Below, piece after piece: positions 1-9,159 of a stretch of DNA of 35,476 nt. The DNA is from Dichomitus squalens LYAD-421 SS1 (taxonomy: Eukaryota > Basidiomycota > Agaricomycetes > Polyporales > Polyporaceae): positions 899,127 through 934,602 of the forward strand of contig NW_006766892.1 in assembly GCF_000275845.1 (NCBI RefSeq), read 5' to 3'. The notes below the pieces were generated by a model, which was not told the DNA's origin, did no database searches, and worked only from the letters and a program-made list of their open reading frames with translations. Position 1 is the stretch's first letter; each line of letters starts with the position of its first letter. Position numbers and translations under genes: made by a program.

Positions 1-353
1 CTTACCGCGCTCTCTATGACCGCCTTGGCATAGACGGCTAATGCTATGCAACACTCCGACGCCCATGCCATCTTCCCTGAGAGTCCCACTCCTACATGAT
101 GAAGGCCCGTGATGAGGCCCTCCGCCGTGGGTTCTCCAGCCGCCGGTACCATCTGATTTTTCCGCAAGACAGCGAGAGCTTCGTCCATGGTCTGAATCTT
201 GTCCACCGCTGCCGTAAAGGTGGCTGTAGCCGGTGTGGACCGCAGTTGCTTGGTAGGCGGTGCGCCTGTCGCTACAGTTGTCGATGTCTTTCTTGTCTGC
301 GAGGCGGTTTGTGGCGATGCTGCCGGTCCTCGCCTGGTAGCGTCCTGGGGCAT
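1..353 (-). mobile_element. Partial ORF of a probable retroelement (gag-like N-terminus), cut by the window edge
   Basis: An uninterrupted minus-strand reading frame of about 117 codons starts at an ATG at 353-351 (MPQDATRRG) and is still open at base 1. The first half is rich in Thr, Ala, Pro and Gln. The second half is a short helical segment with the run QTMDEALAVLRKNQMVP followed by GEPTAEGLITGLHHVG. From general familiarity, this layout (disordered T/A-rich start, then a short helix around a 'MVP..GEPT.EGL' run) resembles gag-like proteins of retroelements in Polyporales genomes; I cannot verify this without a search. The same frame stays open upstream to about 430, so the element boundary may lie near 415-450. 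A GTAAG sits at the very edge (5-1) and could be a splice donor. It directly abuts the broken 3' end of the carboxypeptidase gene. Confidence 0.4.
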
Positions 354-390
354 CCTGCTGTCCGTATGTATTGCTGCTGTTTCATGTACG

Positions 391-3265
391 CTATAGGCCG
401 TCGCCCAGAGGGATAACTGACCGCACGACGTAGCCCGCTCCTATTGGCTGACGATCGTGGGAAAGTTGCCGTAGGTGGTGGTACGAGTGAAAGGAGCTCC
501 CCAAGAGTTTCTTCAGCCAGCCCGGGAGCGGGAGGCCGTTGATGCGCGAGCTGTGGCCGTGGTGGTGAAGGGCGCATCTCGAGTGTCCGTGTCCGGACGG
601 GTGCGGGTGTCCCTCCTCACTGTCGGGATGAGGAACGACGTCCCCGTCGACGTGCGCATGCGGGTGTGCATGGCGGTGCGCGTGCGCCTCTTGATGCGGG
701 ATCTTGTCGAGCAGTTCGCGGAATGCCTTCTCCGCCTCCTCCTTCTCCTCGTCGAGCGCCTTGCTCGCTGCCTGCAGACGCCCAATGCTCCTCCGCAGCC
801 CAGAGAAGTCGGCAGTCGTGCTCAGCGCCGCGTTGATGTCTTCGACCGCGTCTAGGTAGCTGTCCAGCTCGTGCGCGTAGTGGGTCGTGTTGAGCGGGAG
901 GATAATCGAGTCGGCCGGACGGAGCGCGACGACACCGAGATGCTTCGCGACGGCAGCGTGGCGGAAGAAGCCAGGGTCAGCATACCTTTCCTGCCACAAC
1001 TGCGAGTCGTAGACGGAGTGGTAGTGGTACACGGCGTCGGTCAGCGTTGATTCGAAGTTTTGGTTCATGCTCGCAACCTAGTCAACAAAATTAGCCAGCT
1101 ATCGGTGTCGTTGCAAGCAGGGACGCCACTTACACCGAGATGTTGGAGGAGCGCCGTCCAGTCGCTACCGGATCCCAGAGGAGTGATGCCCAAGTCAGAT
1201 TGTGTGTGCAGTTTTCGCTCCGAGAACACCGCCGCGCTCTCGGCGTCCACGAAGCCGTCATATGGACCAACATCATGACGCGCGTCCCATAGCGTCCGAG
1301 TGGGATCGGTCGGGTGTGGGACCTTCAGCGCGACATCGCGGATCAAATGCGCGAGCGATGGGGATGCGCCAGCTGACCACTGAGACCCACCAGTAGATAC
1401 GTCTGTGCCAAAAACAACATGAGTATATACATTCCTTGATATGCAGGTACTGACCAAGGTTGATATATGCAACGACGTTCTCGGTGATCCATTCCGGGAA
1501 GTCCTCCGCCCACTCAGTGCTGCCAATCAGGCCATACTGCAGATCAAGGCCGACATTAGACACGTCTAGCTTATAGGACGACGCTGGAGAGACAACCCGT
1601 ACCTCCTCAGCATCCCAGCTAGCGAACACGACGTTTCGCAGGGGCCGCCAGCCCTTCCTCAAGAGGGCACCATATCCGCGGACGACCTCATGAATGGACA
1701 CGGTACCAGATGTCGGGTCAGTAGCACCCATCACCCAAGCTTTTGACTCGTCAGTTCAAGGCGAGACGAACCATAAATTAGTCATGGAACGCACCATCAC
1801 GGTGGCAGCCGATCAAGACAGTCTCGTTCTTGATGTGACCAGGGAGGACAGCCAGTGTGTTCCAGATGGGGATGACCTTGGTATCGACTACACAACAAAA
1901 TCAGTATACAAGTCAAGTATCAATTCAATATTACTCCACATACCATGGTTCACGAGCTTGACCTTCTTCTCACTAGCTTTTCCGTTCAACGTGAGCGCAG
2001 CTTTGACATCTTTACCGGAAATTTCCTTGAGAAGGCGTTGAGCATTCCCCCAAGAGATAGGCAAGCTAGGGATCTTGGGGATGTTCTCGCCGTCCGTGCG
2101 GGTCGCGTTCTCATAAGCGGGGGCGTCAGGAGTGGTGGGGTCTCCAGGGTACAGCGAAATATACTGCACGCTGCCGCGCTGCACGGCTGTCGGGTTCCGC
2201 GCTGGGCCTTCGGGGTATGGCTTGTAACCGTTCTCGACAGTAACAACACCATCGTCGCGCGGGTCATCGTAAATGAGCACGCCAACAGCTCCAAGCTCTT
2301 GTGCTCCTTTGATCTGCCATTATGGAATCAAGTTGAGAGAAGCTCGATATCTGGTGAGCAGATGACATACCTTTAGGCCGCGGAATACACCGCCATAGCG
2401 CGCGAGGACAAGCTTTCCCGTAAGGTTCACCCCCTTGACGATGAGCTCATCGTAATCCTCCTTCCTGCCGTAGTTCACGTACACGAGCTGACCTTCCACT
2501 TCACCGTCCGCGCTGAACCCGTGGAATGTGGGTACAGCATCGCGGTACTTGGCCGCATCTGGATCGTGCGGGTCTCCGTCCTCCACCAGGTCGGCCTCCC
2601 ACTCAGGCTTACCGTCCTCCCCGAGGATGGAGAGCGCTAGGTCAAGCGGAGTGTTCATGACTGGAAAGTATTGGTCGATCCAAGCCTTCGGATGGTGGTA
2701 TTTGGGGATGTCGAGGGTCGCCGAACGCGACTCGTGAGTGCCTGCGTGGTAGAGAGGGATATCCTCGGATGCGTGGATGCCAAACTCGTCCTGGAAGAGC
2801 TTTAGGATGACCTTGGCATCGTTGAGATCTTCGATGGAGCCTGCGACGTGCGGGTGGGTAGCGTACTCGCGGGAGGCAGCGAGCGCGGAACCAGGGTCCG
2901 GAATCGAGCTGCATTTGAGAAATTCAGATAATCATGAGGCTCGCAGCACTCGCAACAGCTGTAGGGGCAAATGGGACGTACAGATAGAATTCCTCAACCT
3001 TCTCAGGGCTGAGCGGGCCGCGTTGCTTCCATGCAGCCTTCTTAGCCCAGTAAAGACTCTCATGGTGGTGCTCATCGTGCTGCATCGGTGCAAGGACATG
3101 CATGGCAACCGTGTATGCACCATAAATGACGAACACAACAACCAGGTTCCTCAGACCCCTCCACTGGCGCGAGCCCGACCAAACTCGAGAACGCTGGGGC
3201 TCCTCATCATTCTGCTCGTCGCGGTTGAGAAGAAGAATCTTCTCCGGGTCGTGGCTTTCCTTCAT
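391..3265 (-). CDS. Glutamate carboxypeptidase II / Vps70-like M28 metallopeptidase, C-terminus apparently truncated
   Basis: Type II membrane zinc peptidase related to human GCPII and yeast Vps70/Tre1. Exons in gene order: 3265-2982, 2908-2371, 2313-1944, 1887-1795, 1739-1455, 1402-1134, 1077-391. All phases agree, giving 841 residues. A short cytosolic start (MKESHDPEKILLL) is followed by one membrane helix (LRNLVVVFVIYGAYTVAM), a protease-associated domain (LVLARYGGVFRGLK), then the M28 core. Zinc and catalytic residues are in place: HRDAWVMGATDPTSG (His, Asp), SWDAEE (Glu pair), AYINLDVSTG (Asp) and YHYHSVYD (last His). The dimerisation region begins (YAHELDSYLDAVEDINAALS) and contains a His-rich insert near 545-690. 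The usual end of the family, with the 'FE.GFI...REWY.H...APG.W.GYG..TFP' block, is absent; the frame drifts into unrelated sequence and stops at 391. Family and active site are secure; whether the protein is functional is doubtful. Confidence 0.88.
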
Positions 3266-4093
3266 CGCAGAGGCCGATGAGGGCTGGGGGGCAAGAAAGG
3301 TAGGAGTAGTGGTTGGAGAGTATATGTAATGAGCGAAGTCCGACCGCGCGACCGCAGCGCAATGGCGCGCGAGTCTCGCCGGGACTGCTCGGCCCGTGCT
3401 ATCATCGCGCGGATTCATACTCGCGTCAGTCCGAGTCGTGACCGCGTTCAACTTCAGTAGTCCTCGCAAACCACTCAGATCCCCTTGACTGTACAGTGCA
3501 ACTCAGGCTTACAACGCATATGTGGCGGCCAATATTACGGATAGCCCTTCGCTTCACTGTTCTTTTCCCTGTATCAGGACTAGTCAGGCGGCTGGAGAGT
3601 TCATGCTTCCAGCTTCAAGCACTACTGACTTACCTACCAATTCCACGATTAGTCCTTCTGTGGAATTACTCTCCTATAGTTCGTCCCCGCTAGCACCAAA
3701 TTTCCGATTAGACTCCGTTCGCAGACGGTTTAGACTCGTGCCACGTCTGCTGGCCTTCAACGACTTGAAGTTGCTGGTTCCATCGAACCTCCACTGGGGA
3801 AGAGTATCGGAATCTCTTGGGTCTCCGTGTGCTTTTTGCCCCAATATATCTTACATCTCCTCGTCTGTCTGGTACACGAGATAAAGCACAATATGTAGCA
3901 TCTACATAAACTAGACAATCTCGTGCTCGACATTTTCTGGTATCCACCCCTCGGTCTCTTCCATAGCCGGACCTCTCTTGAACTACAAGCTAATACTTCA
4001 GTCACCAATACTCCAGTCACAGACTACACAATTCAGAAGGAGGATGGATGCGCTCCTCGGGGCTGCGGCCGCCGGAGAGTGCACAGCTGACGT
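3266..4093. other. Intergenic: promoter/5' region of the carboxypeptidase and 3' region of the DUF6533 gene
   Basis: Contains the upstream region of the minus-strand carboxypeptidase and the downstream region of the next minus-strand gene. An in-frame methionine further upstream (about 3469) would add an unrelated Arg-rich stretch, so I prefer the start at 3265 that gives the usual 'M..S.DPEK.LLL' beginning. Short open frames at 3500-4020 on both strands show no recognisable domain. Confidence 0.5.
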
Positions 4094-5668
4094 CTATGCC
4101 GTTGTCATGTCTTCTAGCTCCGCATCTGCCGGATATGTATCGGGACCTATGATCGCGCCGAGCGGCCCAAGGCTGTAAGACGCAGTATCCGAGCGCAGCG
4201 TAGAAATATGCGAAGTGTGGAGGGGATCGTCTGTGTCCAAGTTAACGTTTTTCTGGTACGATTGTTGGAGATCCATGAGGAAGTTGGAGAGGATTACAGA
4301 TGTCAGGCTGACAGCGAAACGCAATTATTCGCAACCCAGTAGCAAAAGCACATGGCAGGGGACCTACTGGGATGTGAATATTGAAATGTCGCTCAGGCCG
4401 TATGAACTAATGATCTGAAAATGATTTGGGCACCCGTTAGCATATGATGGCTGACACGCTTAGAGTGAAAATATCAAAAACTCACGGAAAGCTCGGTGAA
4501 AACGAGATGAAGGACATTCAGGACTTGAAGGACGCTTTATAACGTTACACATATCAGTGATACATATGGTTTCCTGCGATCAGTGGTGGCATACATGAAG
4601 TATAGAATACCTGTTGACGTGGATCAACGTAAGTTTGAGAAGAGAAGTGCACGAGTATACCGACTTACCATCCCATAGCATGATGTACATAATACTCGTA
4701 CCTCTCATTTGCAGCACTCAACGTCCACCGAGAACCCTCCAAGTGACTGTGATGAGTAGAGCATCCGACATCATGAGGCATAACCGGCTGGGTATGATCA
4801 CTAGGTAAGAAGCGAGTTATTCCATGAGCAACCGCGATGAGACAACTCAGCACATACAACTGTCAATCCTTTGAGTCTGGTATTATGACAGATGCGAAAC
4901 GTGAATGACGCACATATTAAGAATGGCAGGAACCAAAATGAGCGATACACATCCAATAATGGGATATGCAGCTCCGGAAGACATGTATCCGAAACGAGCC
5001 TGCTTATATTCCACAGCTATCTCAGAATCCAAAATGTAGGGAGAGACACCGTTCTAGAAGGACCGTACCATGTTGGCAGCAAAGGGGAAAAGCGAGAGAA
5101 CCGAGACTATGGCCGACAGCGCACGGCGCTGGGTCAAGCTGTAAAGTCGTAGTGCAGAGAAAACTGAAAGTTCAAAGTTGTAACCAGTTAGGATGAGCAA
5201 CCTTCTTCAGTCTGACTCATTCGGTGGAACATACACGCTGGGGGGACCAATGACAAATATTCTAGCGCGCTGATAGTATCGGCAAGCACAGTGCAACTGG
5301 AGCGCGATCACATTGTTAGATAGTTGGGTAGAGAGAGGAAGGATATATGGCTCGACATACCCCTTGAGGTAGAAATGAGTGATGTACACTTACTTCTGAA
5401 CTGTATTCACATACATCGTCTGATAGGGAGAAGTTGAGAACCATCAGGATTTGCTGGAGTAACGTAGTATATCTGGTAGTGTAGTAAAGGGCGGTGGACA
5501 GGGGACGAGCGGTGTTCCCCCAGAAAAGCTCAATCTCCGTGGGTATCGACGCCAACCAATCATAGATTGTAAATGCTAACTAATGTTATGACGCCGTGAC
5601 AGCATAGAATCATCTTGGAGACCTACCTCCCGCGGCAGCATTAGAGTACTGTCCTTGCACGCTGTCAT
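4094..5668 (-). CDS. DUF6533 family multi-pass membrane protein
   Basis: Agaricomycete-expanded integral membrane protein of unknown function. Recognisable blocks in order: start MTACKDSTLMLPRE (5668-5627), joined to LAFTIYDWLASIPTEIELFW and the following helix (5579-5394), which together form the DUF6533 signature; CTVLADTISALEYLSLVPPA (5296-5235); then FFSALRLYSLTQRRA and IVSVLSLFPFAANM (5163-5069), matching the family's 'FSALR.YAL' helix. Further helices follow near 5000-4900 (MSSGAAYPIIGCVSLI), 4860-4800 (YVLSCLIAVAHGIT), 4700-4665 (GTSIMYIMLWD) and 4540-4490 (VLQVLNVLHLVFTELS). The last exon (LTSVILSNFLMDLQQSY to the stop at 4094) gives the typical 'S..RFLLDLQ' helix and an acidic tail ending AELEDMTTA. 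About ten small exons. Phases between 5394 and 5296 agree only if a 2-nt micro-exon (GG) or a missed junction is used, so the exact model there is uncertain. The family call is firm; the function is unknown. Confidence 0.75.
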
Positions 5669-6595
5669 AAGTGGGAATCGGGAGAGTCAGCCAAGCACCG
5701 CGTAATACTGATGGAACCTGATATTTGACGTACACGGTAGCATAAAACAAGGCTAACGAGGAATATGCGGTCTGGGCGGACATCTGGAGGCTTGGACCGG
5801 GAGAGGGGTTGGTTACAGTTCGTTTTGTACTCGCCCGTGTCAGAGAAGAAGCTCGGACTTAGCGGGTCAACTTGCTGGCGTACAGGCTGACAGGCACGTT
5901 GGGGGCTTTCGTCCCCTGGGAGACATTGTCAAAAACGCATGGACATAGCGACCGGAGCTCAGATCAGCGACGCATGGTGAACTAGGGCGACTTCGCCGGT
6001 AGCTGAGGCAGATGTCTCACAAGTGCATGAGGATGCCTGTGGTTTAGGCTACTTGGCTAGACAGAAACCCAGCCGCATTGTGCTCTGGCTCACCTGTTCG
6101 CACCTCTTTGCTGTCAGATATCGTATTTGTGGATGGTGTGCAGGCTTCCCTTGATCTGTAGATCATAGGAAGATAGCGCAGTACGTGCCCGATCGTGGCT
6201 GTGAGAGAGTCGTGCTCTCGTGGCAGGTAGAAGTCTAAGAAGGTCGAAGCCCATCTTGAAAATCGTTCAGAAGCCCATGCACGTAGAGAAGCAGCGACGA
6301 GGAGGCATCTTGCAACCATGCGTCCAAGAGTCCGACTATCATCTTCCCGCGACAGCGTCCGAAGCGGCTCAAGCTGAGCAGTAGGACGAAGGCAGTCTGA
6401 AGTTTGGCAGATCGGATATCGACAGTCTGTTGCTCACCTACCTCAGTACTTGGTAGTCCCCAAGGTTTGCTCGCAGCCGACACAAGTGGCAGGAGAGTTC
6501 ATCGGCCCGCCGGTCTTGTTTGCTTCCGGGCCTCTTTGGCGCCCAGTCTGGAGCCCCGCATTGCGATGAATACATAGTTCTCCGAGCCCTTGACC
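5669..6595. other. Divergent intergenic region between DUF6533 gene (minus) and PEX14 (plus)
   Basis: About 930 bases separate two divergent starts. Short minus-strand frames of 60-91 codons lie at 6044-6319, 6235-6483 and 6438-6698, the last overlapping the PEX14 start region. I could not join them into a protein with a recognisable domain, so I treat this as shared promoter and 5' UTR sequence. Confidence 0.45.
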
Positions 6596-7989
6596 ATGGC
6601 AGATGAAGACAAGTCGTCTGAGCATTCACAACCTTCTGTGCAACCGCCTGCAGAGAGTCCACCCGAGCTTCCCCCAAGCCAGGCGGAGACGGCGTCACCA
6701 GCTCCTACAGAACGAGCAGAACTCCTGCAACGAGCACGCGCTTTCCTGGTCTCCCCTCAGGTCAAGCATGAGGACTCTGCGGCCAAGCGGAGGTTCCTGG
6801 CGGACAAGGGTCTGACGGATGCTGAGATCGAGAGCTTGCTATACGAGGTGGTACGTCGTATCTCTTCTTTCCAGCCGTGCTACGCCAACAAGTGTTGTCC
6901 GTCCAGCCGCCACCCGCTCCGCCCCTTCCACCCCGCACATATCCCCAACCACCGCCTTCAAAGGTCCCTTATCTTCTCTTGGATGTACTCCGCGCATTTA
7001 CATGGATAGCCGGAGGCTCTGCAGCGCTACTGCTCGCATACTTCGTAAGTCTGCACTTCCACTCTCGACATCCCGCAGACGCTCAGCCGACTCGACAGCG
7101 TTTCCTCTACCCCAAGATCGCACAGATGTACCAAGCCCGTATCTCGCTCCGCTCACATCGCAGCGCACTTCTCGAGCGTCTGACGCGGTCACTCGGGGAT
7201 CTGAAGGAGGCGCAGCAATCGACATTCGCCATCCTGCCCCAGCCCGAACTTTTCCGTGAACCAACGAAATACGCGGAGTGCCACGGACTGGACGAACTCA
7301 TAAGCGCAGCCGGGGACGTGCAAGACGTGCCTCCCATAACCCTCCTACGGTGTGCCATCGAGGACTGCTCGAAGGGTGAGCGAAAAGCGACGTCGCCGGA
7401 GTTATTCCGTGTACTCGAGGCCAAGTTCCCTTGGATCGCAGAGGAGGGCGCGCAGCACGAGGTGCGTAATTGCTATGTCGCCTGTCCACGAACATCATGT
7501 GCGAACATTTGTTCAAAGGAGAGCCTCTGGCGAACACTCACTACAACACCCGTGTTCCGAGCCGTCGACCCCGCTGTACCTCCGACAAGCCCGTCCTCAT
7601 CCTCAAGCCCTTCTCCCTCGCCTGTACCCTCCCCCGAGACAATCTGGACATACGCATCACCCACACCACCACCTCCGCCTCCCCTCCTCGCCTCCCTCGC
7701 CTCCCTCAAATCCGCGCTACCTCCGCCCGCGTCCTCGCAACCGAAGTTCCAGCACACTTTCCAGGCCCTCTCCGACCTCACAGGCTACATCACGACCCAA
7801 ACGTACGCCCTCCCCACGTCCTTCCGCGCGCCCGGCCTCGGGCTGGGCACCTCTCTCTCCCCGGAAGAGGAGGAGGTGCGCCGCGAGATCCGCGCGCTCA
7901 AGGGCCTCGTCCTCAATCGGCGGTCCTTCATGCCGCGCCTCCCAAGGCCGGGGTCCGCGGGCCTCCCAGACGCGAGCGGAGTTGCTTAG
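6596..7989 (+). CDS. PEX14: Peroxisomal membrane anchor protein Pex14
   Basis: Docking subunit of the peroxisomal matrix-protein import machinery, binding cargo-loaded Pex5 at the peroxisomal membrane. Exons 6596-6850, 6907-7044, 7099-7461, 7519-7989, all phase 0, giving 408 residues. The conserved Pex14 N-terminal domain is clear: LLQRARAFLVSPQVKHEDSA, AAKRRFLADKGLTDAEI, then the proline-rich joint after the first intron (PPPAPPLPPRTYPQPPP). Next comes a single hydrophobic segment (RAFTWIAGGSAALLLAYF), then a helical/coiled-coil region (RSALLERLTRSLGDLKEAQQ), a low-complexity Pro/Ser stretch, and a C-terminus with EEEEVRREIRALKGLVLNRR. I chose ATG 6596 because its context is GACCATGGC and the protein begins with an acidic, disordered leader usual for the family. 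The third intron is a multiple of 3 (57 nt), so a retained form would also stay open. Confidence 0.9.
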
Positions 7990-9159
7990 ATGCCAGTGTC
8001 GTTGTTGCCGCGCAATGGTGTCCGAGGCGCGGTCGACGGACGGAGGACGGCATCTATGCATTCTGCCCACGTCAAGTGGTAGGCTTGACGACGCGTCCGG
8101 ACTGCGCTCGGCGTTGGCTGAACGTGAGCGTTGTCTACGTACGTGTACAATGCTTCTAGGCCTTATATACACTCGGGGTTTTTTTGGAGCATACGTTGCT
8201 TGGACGCCTCGAGGCTATCGCATGCGCACTCCGCACAGGGTCGAACAAGCCCGCCCGAGGTAGCAACCCATTGCAAGCCCTCCACGACGCACGACAGTTG
8301 CAAAGGTACGTTGAGCGAGACATGGAAGTTCGCGGGCGATCGCGTCCGTCCGAAGCCCGCTATTGTTCCGTTTCAGGTTAATTCTTGACAGCTCGAGCCG
8401 TCTACTATCTCCTACGTGAAAGGGGCAGCAATTACATGATATCTAATAAACTTTAACGGCAGCCCTACAACAGTACAGTCCGAAGCCGAGTCCGAGCGAT
8501 CATGTATATACCGCCGCAAATCGCTGTACATGCAAGGACCAAATGTAGATGCATATGTAGTCCCGAGGCCGGTGCAGGGGTAGTGAAGTCGATCAACGAG
8601 AAAGCTGCACCGGGGATGAGCGGACGAATTGGTGAGTATAGTACGGATATGTAGGGGTGGCCCGGGGTCTAAGGCACCCGGTCGGGAGGGCGTCGAGCTC
8701 GGGCAGAGAACCCGGTCGGGAGGGCGTCGAGCTCGGGCAGAGAGCCCGCTCGAAACGGAAACGGAGAGGTATCGGGAAGGCAAATGTGAAAAGTCAGCTA
8801 CGAGGGTGAAGGGCTGCGTGAAGGCATGATCGGATACGTGTGGTGTGGTATGTGCAGGGAATGTCAGGACGGCGTGATGTAAGATGTGATACAGCAGGAG
8901 GTCGCGGTGCAGAGGGTCGGAGAACGCGGTGATGAAGCGAGATGAAGGTGCCAGCGAACGTGCTGGAAAGAAGGTGGATAGCGGGTCAGAGCAATATGCG
9001 AGGGAAGATGATAAATCCGAGGTAAGACAGTCGAGAGCAGGACGGTGCGTAGTGTCCATGTTTGTGCGAAGCAAAAGTGCAGGATGTCCCAGGTCACGTA
9101 AAGGCATGGCGCGCTCGTGGCGCAGGCTCAGAAGGTAGCAGTCGACATCGGCGACCTGA
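7990..9159. other. Convergent intergenic region between PEX14 and the SKN1-like gene
   Basis: About 1.17 kb between two gene ends that face each other. A minus-strand open frame of 231 codons at 8412-9107 has a composition like antisense low-complexity DNA and no recognisable domain, so I do not call it. A perfect two-copy tandem repeat lies inside (see the repeat entry). Confidence 0.5.
8676..8743. repeat. Perfect tandem duplication of a 34-bp unit
   Basis: The 34-bp unit beginning ACCCGGTCGGGAGGGCGTCG and ending GGGCAGAGA occurs at 8676-8709 and again, without a mismatch, at 8710-8743. It lies between the two convergent gene ends, so it is probably in 3' flanking or UTR sequence. The lack of divergence suggests a recent duplication by slippage. 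Confidence 0.9.

Noticed and set aside
7352..8263. A 303-codon plus-strand frame overlapping PEX14
   Set aside because: Arg/Pro/Ser-rich shadow frame of the low-complexity PEX14 C-terminus; the PEX14 frame has the conserved domain and clean splice phases.
8412..9107. A 231-codon minus-strand frame
   Set aside because: No domain, odd His/Ser/Arg composition, and it lies between two convergent gene ends that need 3' UTRs.
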